From contig CATIUR010000004.1 of assembly GCA_949592205.1 (NCBI GenBank), positions 3,661,001 to 3,725,000 of the forward strand: a stretch of 64,000 bases of DNA, written 5' to 3'. The position numbers and the translations under genes are program-made. This document shows positions 23,266-34,900 of the stretch, in pieces; the stretch's first letter is position 1, and each line of letters begins with the position of its first letter. A model generated the notes under the pieces. It was not told where the DNA came from. It saw nothing but the letters and a program-made list of their open reading frames with translations, and ran no database searches. Source of the DNA: Helichrysum umbraculigerum (taxonomy: Eukaryota; Streptophyta; Magnoliopsida; Asterales; Asteraceae).

Positions 23266-25180
23266 TGTAACACTCAGTCTTCGGGTCTAGTAGTATTTTA
23301 ATATTTTCTGATAGTGAACTATTATTTAATATGTCAGAAAATAATTGTGTTGTGTTAATTTAAAATAAGAGGAGAAAAGAGTTGAATAATTTATTGTGAC
23401 TAATAAATTATTGATTGTTTTAAATTAACTCAGTTGACGGTAAAATAAAACAATGTTTCCCCGCAAATGGTTTTTAAGTTCCAGACAATGATAAGTACGG
23501 GGAATGAAAATTAACCATTTATATGATAGACTCATATTTTGAGTCGGTTTGTTATTTTCATCATATATCTATATACATACATACGTACGAACATACTAAA
23601 ACCATGAAACCCTAATTACTTATCAAAATCATGAGGAATCATCAAATTGAAGCCCTAGAACTCGAATTCAAGCTTCCAAAACGTGATTGAATCATCCTTT
23701 ATTCCTTTTAATCATTTGGTAAGTGTTGATTTCTTGATTCTTTATAAACCTAGAAATGGGTTTTTATGTATTTGATTGAATTAGGATGATTGATATGAAA
23801 TTGAAGCTTGTAATGGTCATATAGTTGCTAGTTGATGATTATATGATGATTCTAATCTAAACCTAGCTTAGAAATGATGAAGTGGATATATGATCATTAA
23901 TAAAGTTTATGGGTTTAGTTGATTATGCTATAATCAAAGCTTTTAAGCTTGTGTTATTAGTGAATAATTGATAATGGTTGATTTATAATGATGATTGACA
24001 TAATTCAAGTTGAAATGTGTAAATTGATTAAGTGTCATGAGAGAGTTTTGGTGAATTGTTGATGTTAGATGCTAATAATCTTGTTAATGGGTTAATTATA
24101 TTAATTAACAATGATTAAGATGGAGAAAGGTGAGAATGTGATCCTAATGATCATAATTTGATAAGTGATTGTGAATTGTGATGATTAAAGTGGTTATTCA
24201 TAATCTTGAAATGGTGAATGTTGAATTAATACAAGTTAGTAATAAGTTGTTTGATATGATTACAATTGTAGGATGTTATATCTACATTGAGACAAATGAC
24301 TAACTTGTGTAGTTCTGTTGTGTTTTCAGATAAACAGAAGGACTCAATGACATTAGACTACTGAGTGGACGACTGAGGTATTCGGTGAGTGGATCTATGA
24401 ACCTCAGTGTGATTTAGTTGTAACAGGTTTGGTTACAACGGGTAAACGTATTATTATTGATTCAGTTGCCATGATTATTTTGGTTTAATAATAATACTGT
24501 TGATAGACTCTTAGTCTGATATGATACATGATGAGTCTGTATCTATGTGATCACTTGTTGTAATGCCTTTGGGCACCAGTTGATTCAGAGGCCAGCAAAC
24601 ATTTGGGCTGGGCTTGGGTTTGCTATTGGTTGGATAACACAGGGTCTTAGTACAAGTATTATTGTCGTAGCCTGTGTTATTTGAGTTATAGCACCAAGTA
24701 GTCGGTTAAACCTCTGTATGGGCCTGTAGTGGTTTTAAAGTGTTCTTTGAGAAGGTGATACCTCAAGAACCACCGGTCCTCTTTGACGCCAGTTGATTGT
24801 GATTGGATAAGTTGTAAACAGGTGTGTTGTGTGCATATGGTTAGTAGTTGTACACAAAGTTGTTATGCTAAGTTGGACTGTTGTTTATTGATTTACTCAC
24901 TTAGCTTTGAGCTAATCCCCCACATTAACACTTCTTGCAGGTTATAGATTTTATCGGGTGGGCAAGAAGTTGAAATGGAAGGAATGTTTGATGATTAGGC
25001 GTTACTCTGATATTGATTTGTATAAATCATTGTTATCTTTTGGTTTTGAAATAACACCCATGTTGATGAACTATGTTCTAAATTAGTTTGAAATTGTAAT
25101 GTAACTTGGTATTGTTGAAAGTTGGACTAACGCTTCCGGGTTTATTATATTTAAATGATGTAAAGATGAGGGGTGTTATA
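23266..25180 (+). repeat. 3' LTR of LARD
   Basis: 1915 bp, the partner of 15301-17215, followed by the ATCAT target duplication. Confidence 0.93.
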
Positions 25181-25212
25181 ATCATGTTAGAGTCAAAGGT
25201 ACTATCGTGGAG

Positions 25213-25305
25213 AGTTAACCAGTGGATCAAGTGGTAGAGTGTGTAAAGCCGTCATCTTTATCCTAAATGTGATTTCAGAACCCTTGACAATGTAAGGGGA
25301 GGGAG
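25213..25305 (+). repeat. Possible tRNA-derived SINE head
   Basis: GGATCAAGTGGTAGAGTG resembles a pol III A box and GATTTCAGAACCC, about 45 bases on, a degenerate B box. No acceptor stem or cloverleaf forms, so it is not a functional tRNA. No tail or target duplication was found. Confidence 0.3.
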
Positions 25306-25330
25306 GGTTTTTATTACAATATCACGCTTA

Positions 25331-25745
25331 TCTAACACCTTTATAATTTGTTTACCCTATTCATTCATTGCCTTACAAGTTTAAAGAATGCAAATGACAA
25401 TAATACCCTTAACATTAACGGAATAGATCAAAGTACCCTTCGCTAAATATAGCAATGATTTATAGGTTTGGAAACTACCATTTATATTTGTATGTGCGTA
25501 CATAAACAAAAAATGTTTGACTATATAATATTTGTCCATAAATAACATTAATACATTAAATGTGATGTAATTTACTCCATAACTAACCCACTATTTAGAA
25601 GAACCAGATAATAACCTTGTACCATTAATCATAAATAGTAAATGTTTAATTGACTTTATCTTAATTTACTCAATAAACACTTTACCACATCATTTGTGAA
25701 AAATATTAAAATCTTTAGCGCCACAACGCGCGGGTACTCAACTAG
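25331..25745 (+). mobile_element. Short non-autonomous Helitron (415 bp)
   Basis: The 3' end is GCGCGGGTACTCAACTAG followed by T, a common plant Helitron terminus with a decayed CCGC/GCGG hairpin before it. A likely 5' end, TCTAACACCTTTATAA, follows an A. The 3' end is more certain than the 5'. Confidence 0.6.
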
Positions 25746-25904
25746 TATTTGTTGTTCTTACATTAGAACTCACTACAAATAAAGAAACCATTTGAATTTA
25801 ATTGAACATGTGTGCAAACGTAAACGGAGCAAAAATAACCATATTTTGTTGTTCTTCCCGTTGTCGTTTCCTATTTGCCAAAATAATATATATATATATA
25901 TATA

Positions 25905-26831
25905 GGGGAAGGATCAAGAGGGAAGTACTAAATTTGAGGGAAGGAGGGAAGCAACTCTCAGCAACCCATTTCCTCCCCGCTTTTTTCCTACACACTTCAC
26001 CAATTTTTGTCAAAAAACACAAATTAAAGTATGCTTTTCATTGATTCATCAATCAGGAACATTATAAAATTTCGAATTCATCAATCGCATTCATTTGATC
26101 ATCAATTCCTCGTTATACATATTCATCAAAAATATTAAAGTTTGGGTGTAACTTTTGGGTTTTTGTGAAATATTTTATTTTTCAATGAAAACAATAAAAT
26201 TAAACGAATTTCGTAACTCAAAACTTATAAACGAGGAATTAATTGTATTATAATCGCCATTCATCATTGAATTTCAAAAATGTAAATTTCAAAAGGTTAA
26301 CATGCATTTGCGAATCATGTTAATCAAAATTACAATAAAGATTCTTAAACATTCATTTTTGTTGTTTTTTACCTTATATAAGTTATTATACATGTTGAAC
26401 GTAATAAAATAACATTCATCAATGTATCGCAATATATATGAGCTTATATGCATTATAAATGAATGTTATGATGTTCATCAGCATGATATAAGTTAATATT
26501 CATCATGAATGAATGTTAGAAATTCAATGAGATGTTAACATGCATTTCTAATGAATATGAGTTATTATACAATAATAACAATATGAGCTAATATTCACCT
26601 TAAATGAATGTTTAAATTGTAACTTTGATTAACATGCTTTTGAAATGCATGTTAACGTGCTGAAAATTTGATTTTGATTAACATGCTTTTGTAATGCATG
26701 TTTATGAGCCTGGGAGGTGATTTTAAGTTATTTACAAAAATGTCACCGCGTTGACTTTTGCATTGACCGGGATGTGTGGCTGAAAATTGCTTCCCTCCTT
26801 CCCTCATTTTCCCCCTTCCCTCATGATCTCC

Positions 26832-26834
<3 letters not shown>
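25905..26834. mobile_element. TIR element (930 bp) bordered by (TA)n
   Basis: The left end starts GGGGAAGGATCAAGAGGGAAG (first 20 bases form the core); the complement of the right end starts GGGGGAGATCATGAGGGAAG. Both continue into GAGGGAAGGAGGGAAGCAA. TA microsatellites flank both ends (25887-25904 and 26835-26873), hiding the target duplication. The interior repeats TTAACATGCATTT-like motifs. No transposase. Best guess is a Mutator-like MITE. Confidence 0.65.
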
Positions 26835-26879
<45 letters not shown>

Positions 26880-27470
26880 CATATAATTTAATTAATTGAA
26901 ATTCTGATAAATATAGAGATATGGAAACTATTGATGTGGATAAATAAGGAGTATATATTTATCTAAAAGTTACCTACAGATTAATTTTGATTGTTAATGT
27001 TATTGTTTTTTAATTATGATTTATGATGTTATTATTACATCCTAGATTTTAGTTAATCTATTGAACACAATCAAATAATATTATTGACCAATTCACACCA
27101 TTAGATAGTCACATTCTATGAATTATTATTAACTAGTACACTATGCAAAAATAATAATAAGTAACAAATTAACACATGCTAACTTAACAAAAAGTTAGTG
27201 CCATGAGCCCATGATAACGACATATAGAAATTAGCAAGTGTAGGTTACGCAGCAGCATCTCAAGCAATCAAATATTTACGAAACTAATGAATTATTTGTA
27301 AAATTAAATTAATGGAATGAACAACTTTCTAAACATTAGTAGTAACCTTAGAGACAATCCCGTATGGTCAAGTGATTGTTTTGTTGACCCCAATCAAACA
27401 TTTTTGCAAAGTTTAGTGCCCGACTTACATACTAACCCCTTGTAAAAGCATATACTTTATTTATATCCTT
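26835..27470. other. TA microsatellite and intergenic sequence
   Basis: A (TA)n run of about 40 bases, followed by AT-rich sequence with no gene seen. Confidence 0.5.
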
Positions 27471-27841
27471 AGATACTTATGATTCTGTGTAGGCTTAAAA
27501 ATTAGTCCAGATACCGATTTGTTTAGAGATAAGATTATGATTCCAGAATATATAAAATTTATGAGGTTAGTTATAATATTGTTACTTAATTACATATGTG
27601 AATTGCTATAAGATTTGGAATTAAACTTTAGGTATTATAAGAAATGAGGACAACGAAAGTAGGAAAAAGATAGATATGAGAATCTAAGATGGCTTGAATA
27701 TAGCAATTTGGCTAGATGTTGATTTATTTCTTGAATACTTAGAGATAAGATTATGTAGCCAAACGATGAGATTTTTAGTAACATACTAAATATCATATTA
27801 ATTAGAAATTAAAAAAACAAATGAAAAAGATAAAATAATAT

Positions 27842-28025
27842 ATGAGCAATCATACATTCACTAAATTTTTACAAAAAATAATTCACAAAATGATGTGGAA
27901 TTAGATGTGGACCAATCAAAATCAATTATGTCTTCTCTCTCATCCTTCTCTCTCCTCACATGATTGGTACATGTCATTTTGTGGTTAATTTTTTGTAAAA
28001 ATTACGTGAGTAAAGTATTTCTCAT
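27842..28025. mobile_element. MITE (184 bp)
   Basis: Imperfect long inverted repeats: ATGAGCAATCATACATTCAC at left and ATGAGAAATACTTTACTCAC as the complement of the right end. Both run on through ATTTTTACAAAAAAT and CACAAAATGA. The likely target duplication is AATAT. It sits inside duplicated unit A (27470-31560) and is absent from unit B. Confidence 0.7.
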
Positions 28026-29140
28026 AATATAATGTCATGTCGGGTCAACATTTGATGTTTTGTATTAAAAAATCTGGCGCAATTCATGACAAACTGATGA
28101 GTAAAATGAAATTTTGTAGTAATGAAATCAGGTAACTACCTTTCATTCATTCATTCATTCATTTATATTTTATAATACTAGGATCTGACACCAACTTATC
28201 AATACAAAAATCACTTTTCACTTTGCCCATACAACCCACTTTTTATTTTAGTTTCAGTCCATATTACGACCCGTCAACAAAAATTAAGTTTAGCCCATTA
28301 TTACCCATCAACAAAAAAAGCTTAGCCCAGTATTACCCACGTGTCTTTTTTGAAAGCCCAAAATAGCCCAATTTTAGCCTAATGGCTATGTTTCGCCGGG
28401 TCTATGATATAACTCTTTGGTCATCCTGTGAAATGCTCTCTACAATTCCTGTAACCCCATGAAATGCAAAGCAATGATTAAACCCCTCATTTGAGGAAAA
28501 TAAATAAAAAAATTGTCTGGATATTGGGTTAGCGTAGTAATAAAAGTCAAACTTTTTACTCGTATATTATATATCAAACGCCAAGTCCATAGTATTCATT
28601 ACTCAACGTATTCACTACCACAAGTCCACAACTGTTTGAAAGTTCCAAAAAGATAAATGTTATTATAGACATTATCAACTCTAACGAGCAATCCAATTTC
28701 TTCGGCCAGACCTACCAAGGGATCGAATATGCATCACAAATTCAAGGAAAGCCAAAATCTGGAAAGCAAAAACCAAAAGCAACATCAACATTCTTATGAT
28801 ATTCCACCTACACTTTATATGTCTTTAAATAATCATAGAAAAGAAAACTAACCAAATGGGGTATAGAAGTCATAACCCCTGCAAGTTGCAAACTTAAACC
28901 TATGCTTCAGCCCACTACCAGGATTTACCCCAGGATATAACCAAGTACCTAAGCATACATTTATTTAAAACTTATATACAGTATATATCAAGTGATTAAA
29001 ATACTCGTGTTGTTTGATATATACTTTTTTAATCCGCAAACGCAATCGACCTATTCACATTTACAAGTAAATGGGTCTGAATAGCGTACTATCTAAAAAA
29101 TAGAAAGCAGAAATTAAATTGAATTCAGGACAAACGTAGT
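28026..29140. other. 3' flank of cystatin-like copy A
   Basis: No coding sequence. An (ATTC)n microsatellite lies at 28141-28163. From about 28660 the sequence matches 32150-32720 (flank of copy B) and, inverted, 52300-52780 (flank of copy D). Confidence 0.65.
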
Positions 29141-30603
29141 TTAACTACCTGGACGAGTCTTTCGATAACACCTTGTTATTGTTCTCTCGCCTGCATGCAT
29201 GCAATATCAGGGTTTAGACAACTAATAATACAAACACCCTTTTTTTAATTCGATATAATAATTACAAAAATATACTATTATAACTAGATATAATTTCTAA
29301 GGAATAAAATGATTTAGGAGGTTGTTAGCATCGCACAGCTTAAGATCTCTTTTTAGCCAAGTTTTTTGGAATAACAAAACTAATCCATTTTCCTTGCATA
29401 GAAGGGTCAACATTTGCAACATCTAATAAATAAATGTTCAGCATTGTAATATGAGAAACTGCAATTAATACGTGAAGTTATGTGTTACTATTCAAAAACA
29501 TGAGCAAGGATAATAGAAATGGGGAGTCAAATCGAGATATGATCAGATATAGACTCCAGTGAATCAAATACCAAGTGGTTTATGGTTCTTAAGAACAAAT
29601 TCTCCCAATGATTTACTACCGTCTTCAAACTTCAGTTGAACTTTAGCTTCATATACGCCAAATTTCCTTTCTTCGACGCCCTCGATGGTGATTGTGAAGT
29701 AATAAAATCCGTACGTTTTTAGATATTTGCACTCCTTAATTTCAAAATCCTCGAGGTTTTTGTCTTCACCCTTCTTAACAAACTAACAAAATACATACGT
29801 TTATGTTTAGCAGAAAAATCACAATCAAAATCCCATCAGTTAATGACAGATGGAAGATAACGATTTAACCATACCATCTCAACAGACTCGTTGAAAGCAT
29901 CAACAGCAAAGTTGCCAATTAGGCTAACAATGGGAAGACGAACATCAATTCGCTTTTTTTGTTCATCTAGGTATCTAATACTAATTCCATCGAGTGCAGG
30001 CTGCCACAACAGCATGAAATATATGTCATGAAAATGTATATACATCAAGGCTATTAATAAAGAGAGGGATGAGTTGACTTATACATACATTATCTTTATC
30101 AGACTCTTTGAACTCAATCCATATTTTCTTCTCCTCCTCATTCAAAGGAACGTTCCACGTTTTAGGGTATTTCTGGTTTGGATCGTGCGCATGAGTACCA
30201 CAACATCCTGATAGGGGAAAAACTTACCAAGTTACTGTCCATGTGTAATTAAATCGATCATATGTGAAAATATATCAGCCATGCATAGAAATATAAAAAG
30301 AATTTACGTCCCCTATATTAACAGATCACACAAAACCAATAATAAAGAAAACTAGCTCAATCATCATCAACATGTTACTGAGTATATGCTTAGCAATGTA
30401 TAAGATCATAAACGGTAACAAATAGCGATGGAAATGCATACGTCGTTTGTTCTCCCCCTGATGACGAGCATCATAAGAAGCTTGGGCTGCTGCTGCTTCT
30501 TCTGTAAAATCAATAACAACAATTATAGACATCAACAAAAGATATAATTGGGCTGACTTGTTAATTAACATCATTATTCATTAATAAGAATGGAAATTGG
30601 AAA

Positions 30604-30659
<56 letters not shown>

Positions 30660-31338
30660 AAATCTCTTCTTAATCAAAGCCTTGTCAGCAACTCCAAATA
30701 AAATGTCCATCTGTGCAATCACATCACATGAGCAAATATATATAACACACACCTTATATAAATTAATAAAAATAATGGAAATTCTCACATTTTATCAAAA
30801 CAGTGGTCATGCATTCTGGTGATTAGTTTTTTAAACCCTATATCACATGTTTTCCAGGGAAAAAAAAATAAAAAAAGCGTGAAATGTCTGATGACAAAAG
30901 ATGAAACAGTTGGATTTTTTTAATTAAAACACATGTAAATAATGAAGATTGTTATGGTTAGTAGTATTTTATTATACCAAAAAAATAAACAATTAACTTT
31001 ATATTAGGGCTGTTCTTGTGTCTAATTAATTAATTTTGGGTAAATACTACAAAATTACCTAGAGCAAATCAATAATGATAGTATCGGTCGTAAGAACCTT
31101 ATTATCAATTTATCATCCTTAATTTTTACTTGAATAGAAATCAATAAGTATAATCAATAATAATATTCTTACTAATTCCTGGTCTTCAGGTGAAAGCTTC
31201 GGGAAATTCTTCGAGCTGTTAAGAAAACAACAAATAAAAAACACAATTAATTTAATCAATCGATTAATAGAAAACATATTACAAATAATAATAAAGGCAT
31301 ATATGTGATATTATTCCAAACTATTACTCGAAACCCAT
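29141..31338 (-). CDS. Cystatin-like (cystatin/monellin fold) protein, copy A
   Basis: Spliced gene of 8 exons on the minus strand: 31328-31338, 31173-31215, 30659-30710, 30442-30501, 30089-30207, 29875-30000, 29572-29782 and 29141-29190. All introns are GT-AG and the frame stays open for 223 residues, ending TAA. Exons 6-7 encode a cystatin-like domain: NFAVDAFN (helix start), then NLEDFEIKECKYLK, FYYFTITIEGVE and YEAKVQLKFEDG. These align by eye with the phytocystatin helix and strands. The inhibitory QxVxG loop and the C-terminal PW pair are absent, so papain-type inhibition is not expected. The N-terminal half (CCGTH, then PLNEEEKKIW) is unrecognised. Exon 4 encodes an EEAAAAQ run. The start is the ATG shared with copy B. 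A (TA)n microsatellite fills intron 3. The function is unknown. Confidence 0.75.
30606..30657. repeat. (AT)n microsatellite
   Basis: About 26 AT units in intron 3 of cystatin-like copy A, next to the splice donor; absent from copy B. Confidence 0.95.
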
Positions 31339-32773
31339 AGTTTCTGATCGATAACTGCTTCCAAACCCTAATGCAATTTTGTGATCAAAATCAAATGAAA
31401 ATCAAAATGTCGGATATAAATAATTAAATAGGGCATGTTATTTTTGAGCAAGTTACGATTTTAGTCCCTATTCTTTCTTATATTCTAAAAGTGACCTACT
31501 GTAAATTTATTTATTCCTAAAATGGTCACGAAACTTTTTAATGAGTTTGGAAATAGGTAAAAATTTGTGATTTTTTACTATTTCCCGAAGCTCATATTAC
31601 GGAGTAATTGATGAAAAACATTATACATCTTTGTAATCCCAAAAGTTACACCGATCGAATCGCTACATCATACATACTTATGATCCTGTGCAGCTTTAAG
31701 AAGAAGTCGATATGCCGATTGGTTTAGAGATAGGATTATGATTACCGAATAACTACATTATACATCTTTGTAATATTGTTTTATTAAATACTACTCATAA
31801 TGAATGGCCATAAGATTTGAAATTAAACTTCTGGTATTATAAGACAAACGAAAATTGAAAGAAGGAAACTGAGAGATGTAAGGATCTGAGATGACTTGAA
31901 TAAAGCAGTTTGGCTGGATGTTACATTGTTTCCTGTTGTTAAAGGTTTTTCGGTTTTTTTGTAGTTTTTGTTCAGGTAATAATATATTACTGCCAAGTCT
32001 ATATCTTTTGTTCAATTAGAGTTGTTATTGTGAACCATACCAAATTACTCCCATGTACATATAACTCTTGTTAATGCGGTGAAACGATCGAGTCCACAAC
32101 CGTCTTAAAGTTCCAAAAAAAAGAGAAATGTTATCAACTCTATTACTGCCATGTATATTATCAACTCTAACGAACAATGTATTTCTTCAGCCCAGAGCCC
32201 CAGACCCACCAGGGGAATACGCATCACATATTCAAAGAAAGCCAAAATCTGAAAAGTAAAAACCAAAAACTGCATGAATATTCATATGATAATCCACCCA
32301 CACTTGAGATATGTCTTTAGATAATCATAAAAAGGAAAACTAACCAAATGGGGTATAGAAGTCATAACCCATGCAAGTAACGGACTTACACCTATATCTC
32401 AGCCCGCTAGCAGCATTTTTCACGGGATATAACCAAGTACCTATACGTACATTATTTAGAGCTTATATCAGTATCAAGTGATTAAAATAGTTGTGAAGAA
32501 GCCAAGTAGACTATAATACTATCATATGTGGCAAAATGGGTGTTGTCATAACCTTTAAATTTCTTAGTTTAGGTTGGGTCATGTTGTTTGACACTTTTTA
32601 ATTCGCAAACGCTTATTATGTATCCTTGGTTAACAAATCTATTGACCAGGAGGATACGTACATAACCCAGATTGACCCATTCACATTCACTAAATGGGTC
32701 AGATTATGTACGTACTACCTAAAAATAGAAAGATATCAAGGAGCATAGAAATAGAATTAAGGACAAACGTATT
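31339..32773. other. Intergenic between cystatin-like copies A and B
   Basis: Up to about 31560 this is the upstream region of copy A, similar to 34618-34740 upstream of copy B (GAGCAAGTTAC...GAGTTTGGAA). From about 31675 on it is the 3' flank of copy B, matching 27475-27740 and 28660-29100 downstream of copy A. No other gene. Confidence 0.65.
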
Positions 32774-34538
32774 TTAACCTGGTCGAGTCTTTCGGTAACT
32801 CCTTGTTATTTTTCTCTCACCTGTATGCATATAAAGATCAGTCTTTAGATAACTAAAAGCAAACAGCCTATTTTTCATTCAATATAACAATTGCATAAAA
32901 TATACTAGTATTATTAATAAAAATTAAAGAATAAAATGATTTAGAAGGTTGTTAGCATCATATAGCACAATTTAAGATCTCTCTTTAGCCAAGTTTTTTG
33001 GAATAGCAAATCAATCCATTTTTCTTACATAGATGGGTCAACATTGCAACGTCTATAAATTGTTCAACATTGTAATATAAGAAACTGCAATTAATTTGTG
33101 AAGTCATGCGATGCTAGTACCTAAAAATGTTACATGAAAACTTACACTAGCTAGCAAAAACGGATAATAAAATGGGGAGTCAAATCAAGACATGATCAGA
33201 TATAGACTCCAGTTAATCACATACCAAGTGGTTTACGGTTCGTAAGAACAAATTTGCCCAATGATTTACTACCATCTTCCATGTTGAGTTTAACTTTAGC
33301 TTCATACACGCCAAATTTCCTTTCTTCAACGCCCTCGATGATGATTGTGAAGTAATAACAAGCGTGCCTTTTTAAATATTTGCACTCCTTAATTTCAAAA
33401 TCCTCGAGGTTGTTGTGTTCGCCATTCTTAAGAAACTAACAAAGTATATTTGTTTATGATTAGTAGAAACATCAAAATCAAAATCACATCGGTAAAAATT
33501 GACAGGTTGAACTAACAATTTAACCATACCATCTCAACAGACTCGTTGAAAGCATCAACAGCAAAGTTGCCAATTAGGCGAACAATGGGAAGACGAACAT
33601 CAATTCGCTTTTTTTGTTCATCAAGGTTTTTAATACTTATTCCTTTGCGTGCAGGCTGCCACAAAAGCATGAAATATAGGTCATGAATGTATATACATCA
33701 AGAGGATTAATAACGAGAGGGATGAATTATGAATATCGGTCAGATACATACATTGTCTTTATCAGACTCTTTAAACTCCATCCATATTTTCTTCTCTTCC
33801 TCATTCAAAGGAACGTACCAAGTTTTAGCGTATTTCTGGTTTGGATCGCGCGCATGAGTACCACAACATCCTTATAGGGGGAAAAATTACCAAATTAAGG
33901 TCCATGTGTAATTAAATTGATCATATGTGAAAATAATATATCATCCATATAAATATGAAAAGAATTTACATCCTTGTATTATTGTATAGCAGTCCCTCTA
34001 TTAAAACGAGCACAAGAAACCAATAACAAAGAATAGTTAATCATCATCAACATGTTACTTATATACATTTACGTTTAGCAATCTACAAGATAAAACTGCA
34101 AGATAATTGAGATGGAAATGCATACGTCGTTTCTCCCCCTGATGACGAGCCTCATAAGCAGCTTGGACCGCTGCTGCTTCTTCTATCAAACCAAATAGCA
34201 ACAATTAGAGAGATCTACTTAATTAACATTAACTAGAATCGATCAAAATGCAGAGATACCCATTCTCCTCTTAACCACAGCCTTGTCAGCACATCCAGCT
34301 ATGATGTCAAACTGTGCAATCACATCACATGAGCAAACATAACACAAAACAATAAACTTATATTAATTATTAAATTTTCTTACTGTTTCCCGGTCTCGAG
34401 CTGTAATATTGGTTGGGTAATTCTCCCAACTGTTAACGAAAGAACATATAAAAAACACAATTATTAATCAATCGATTAATATACTACAAATAAAGGCATA
34501 TATAGATATATGAATCCAAAATATTACCGAAAACCCAT
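32774..34538 (-). CDS. Cystatin-like (cystatin/monellin fold) protein, copy B
   Basis: Same architecture as copy A, 8 exons: 34528-34538, 34384-34429, 34260-34311, 34126-34182, 33752-33870, 33530-33655, 33225-33435 and 32774-32820. The product is 222 residues, all junctions are GT-AG and there are no stops. Exons 3, 5, 6 and 7 have exactly the lengths found in copy A (52, 119, 126, 211 nt). The cystatin-like part reads NFAVDAFNESVEM, NLEDFEIKECKYLK, YYFTIIIEGVE, YEAKVKL. The QxVxG loop is again missing. Differences from A are scattered substitutions and one lost codon in exon 4. The intact frame and conserved splice sites argue that both genes are, or recently were, under selection. It is a tandem duplicate of A. 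Confidence 0.75.
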
Positions 34539-34861
34539 AGCTTCTGATAACTGCTTCGAAACCCTAACGCGATTTTGGCGATCAAAGTTACTTCCATGCA
34601 AACTTATTTATCATCTTTGAGCAAGTTACATATTTAGCCCCTCTTCGTTATCATTTTCTCAAAATTAATCCCATGCAAATTTATTTATTACCAAACTGGT
34701 CACCAAACTTTTTTATGAGTTTGGAAGTAGGTGCAATTTTGAATTTGTTTTTATATTTTAGATATCAGATACTTGAGACGACAACGATGTTTTGTTCTAT
34801 CTTTTCAGGATATTCATACGGTGTAGCTATTGTTTAAGTACATTTAGATTATTATATATAA
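34539..34861. promoter_or_regulatory. Upstream region of copy B
   Basis: Related to the region upstream of copy A (31339-31560). No TATA box stands out. Confidence 0.4.
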
Positions 34862-34900
34862 CTAGGTTTTAAACCCATGTATTAACACGGGTTGTGTAAG
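34862..34900 (-). mobile_element. Helitron 3' terminus (minus strand)
   Basis: Read on the minus strand: ACCCGTGTTAATACATGGGT (imperfect hairpin), then TTAAAAC and CTAG followed by T. This is close to the 3' end of the Helitron at 10587-10615. The 5' end is unresolved; ATAGAATAGA before T at 42042-42051 is one candidate. Confidence 0.6.

Larger units (their letters stand above)
15301..25180 (+). mobile_element. LARD-like non-autonomous LTR retrotransposon (9.9 kb)
   Basis: Two LTRs of exactly 1915 bp, each starting TGTAACAC and ending GTGTTATA, flanked by the 5-bp duplication ATCAT (15296-15300 and 25181-25185). A tRNA-Met-type primer site follows the 5' LTR and a purine tract precedes the 3' LTR, so it is plus-oriented. 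The 6-kb interior has no gag, protease, RT or integrase frame. By eye the LTRs differ at about a dozen sites, under 1%, so the insertion is fairly young. Movement would need proteins from an autonomous relative, probably Tekay-type, since FEDE-like coding residue (GATTTCGAGGACGAAAT) remains before the purine tract. Confidence 0.9.

Noticed and set aside
25213..25305. tRNA gene
   Set aside because: A and B box-like motifs exist but no acceptor stem or anticodon arm can be drawn.
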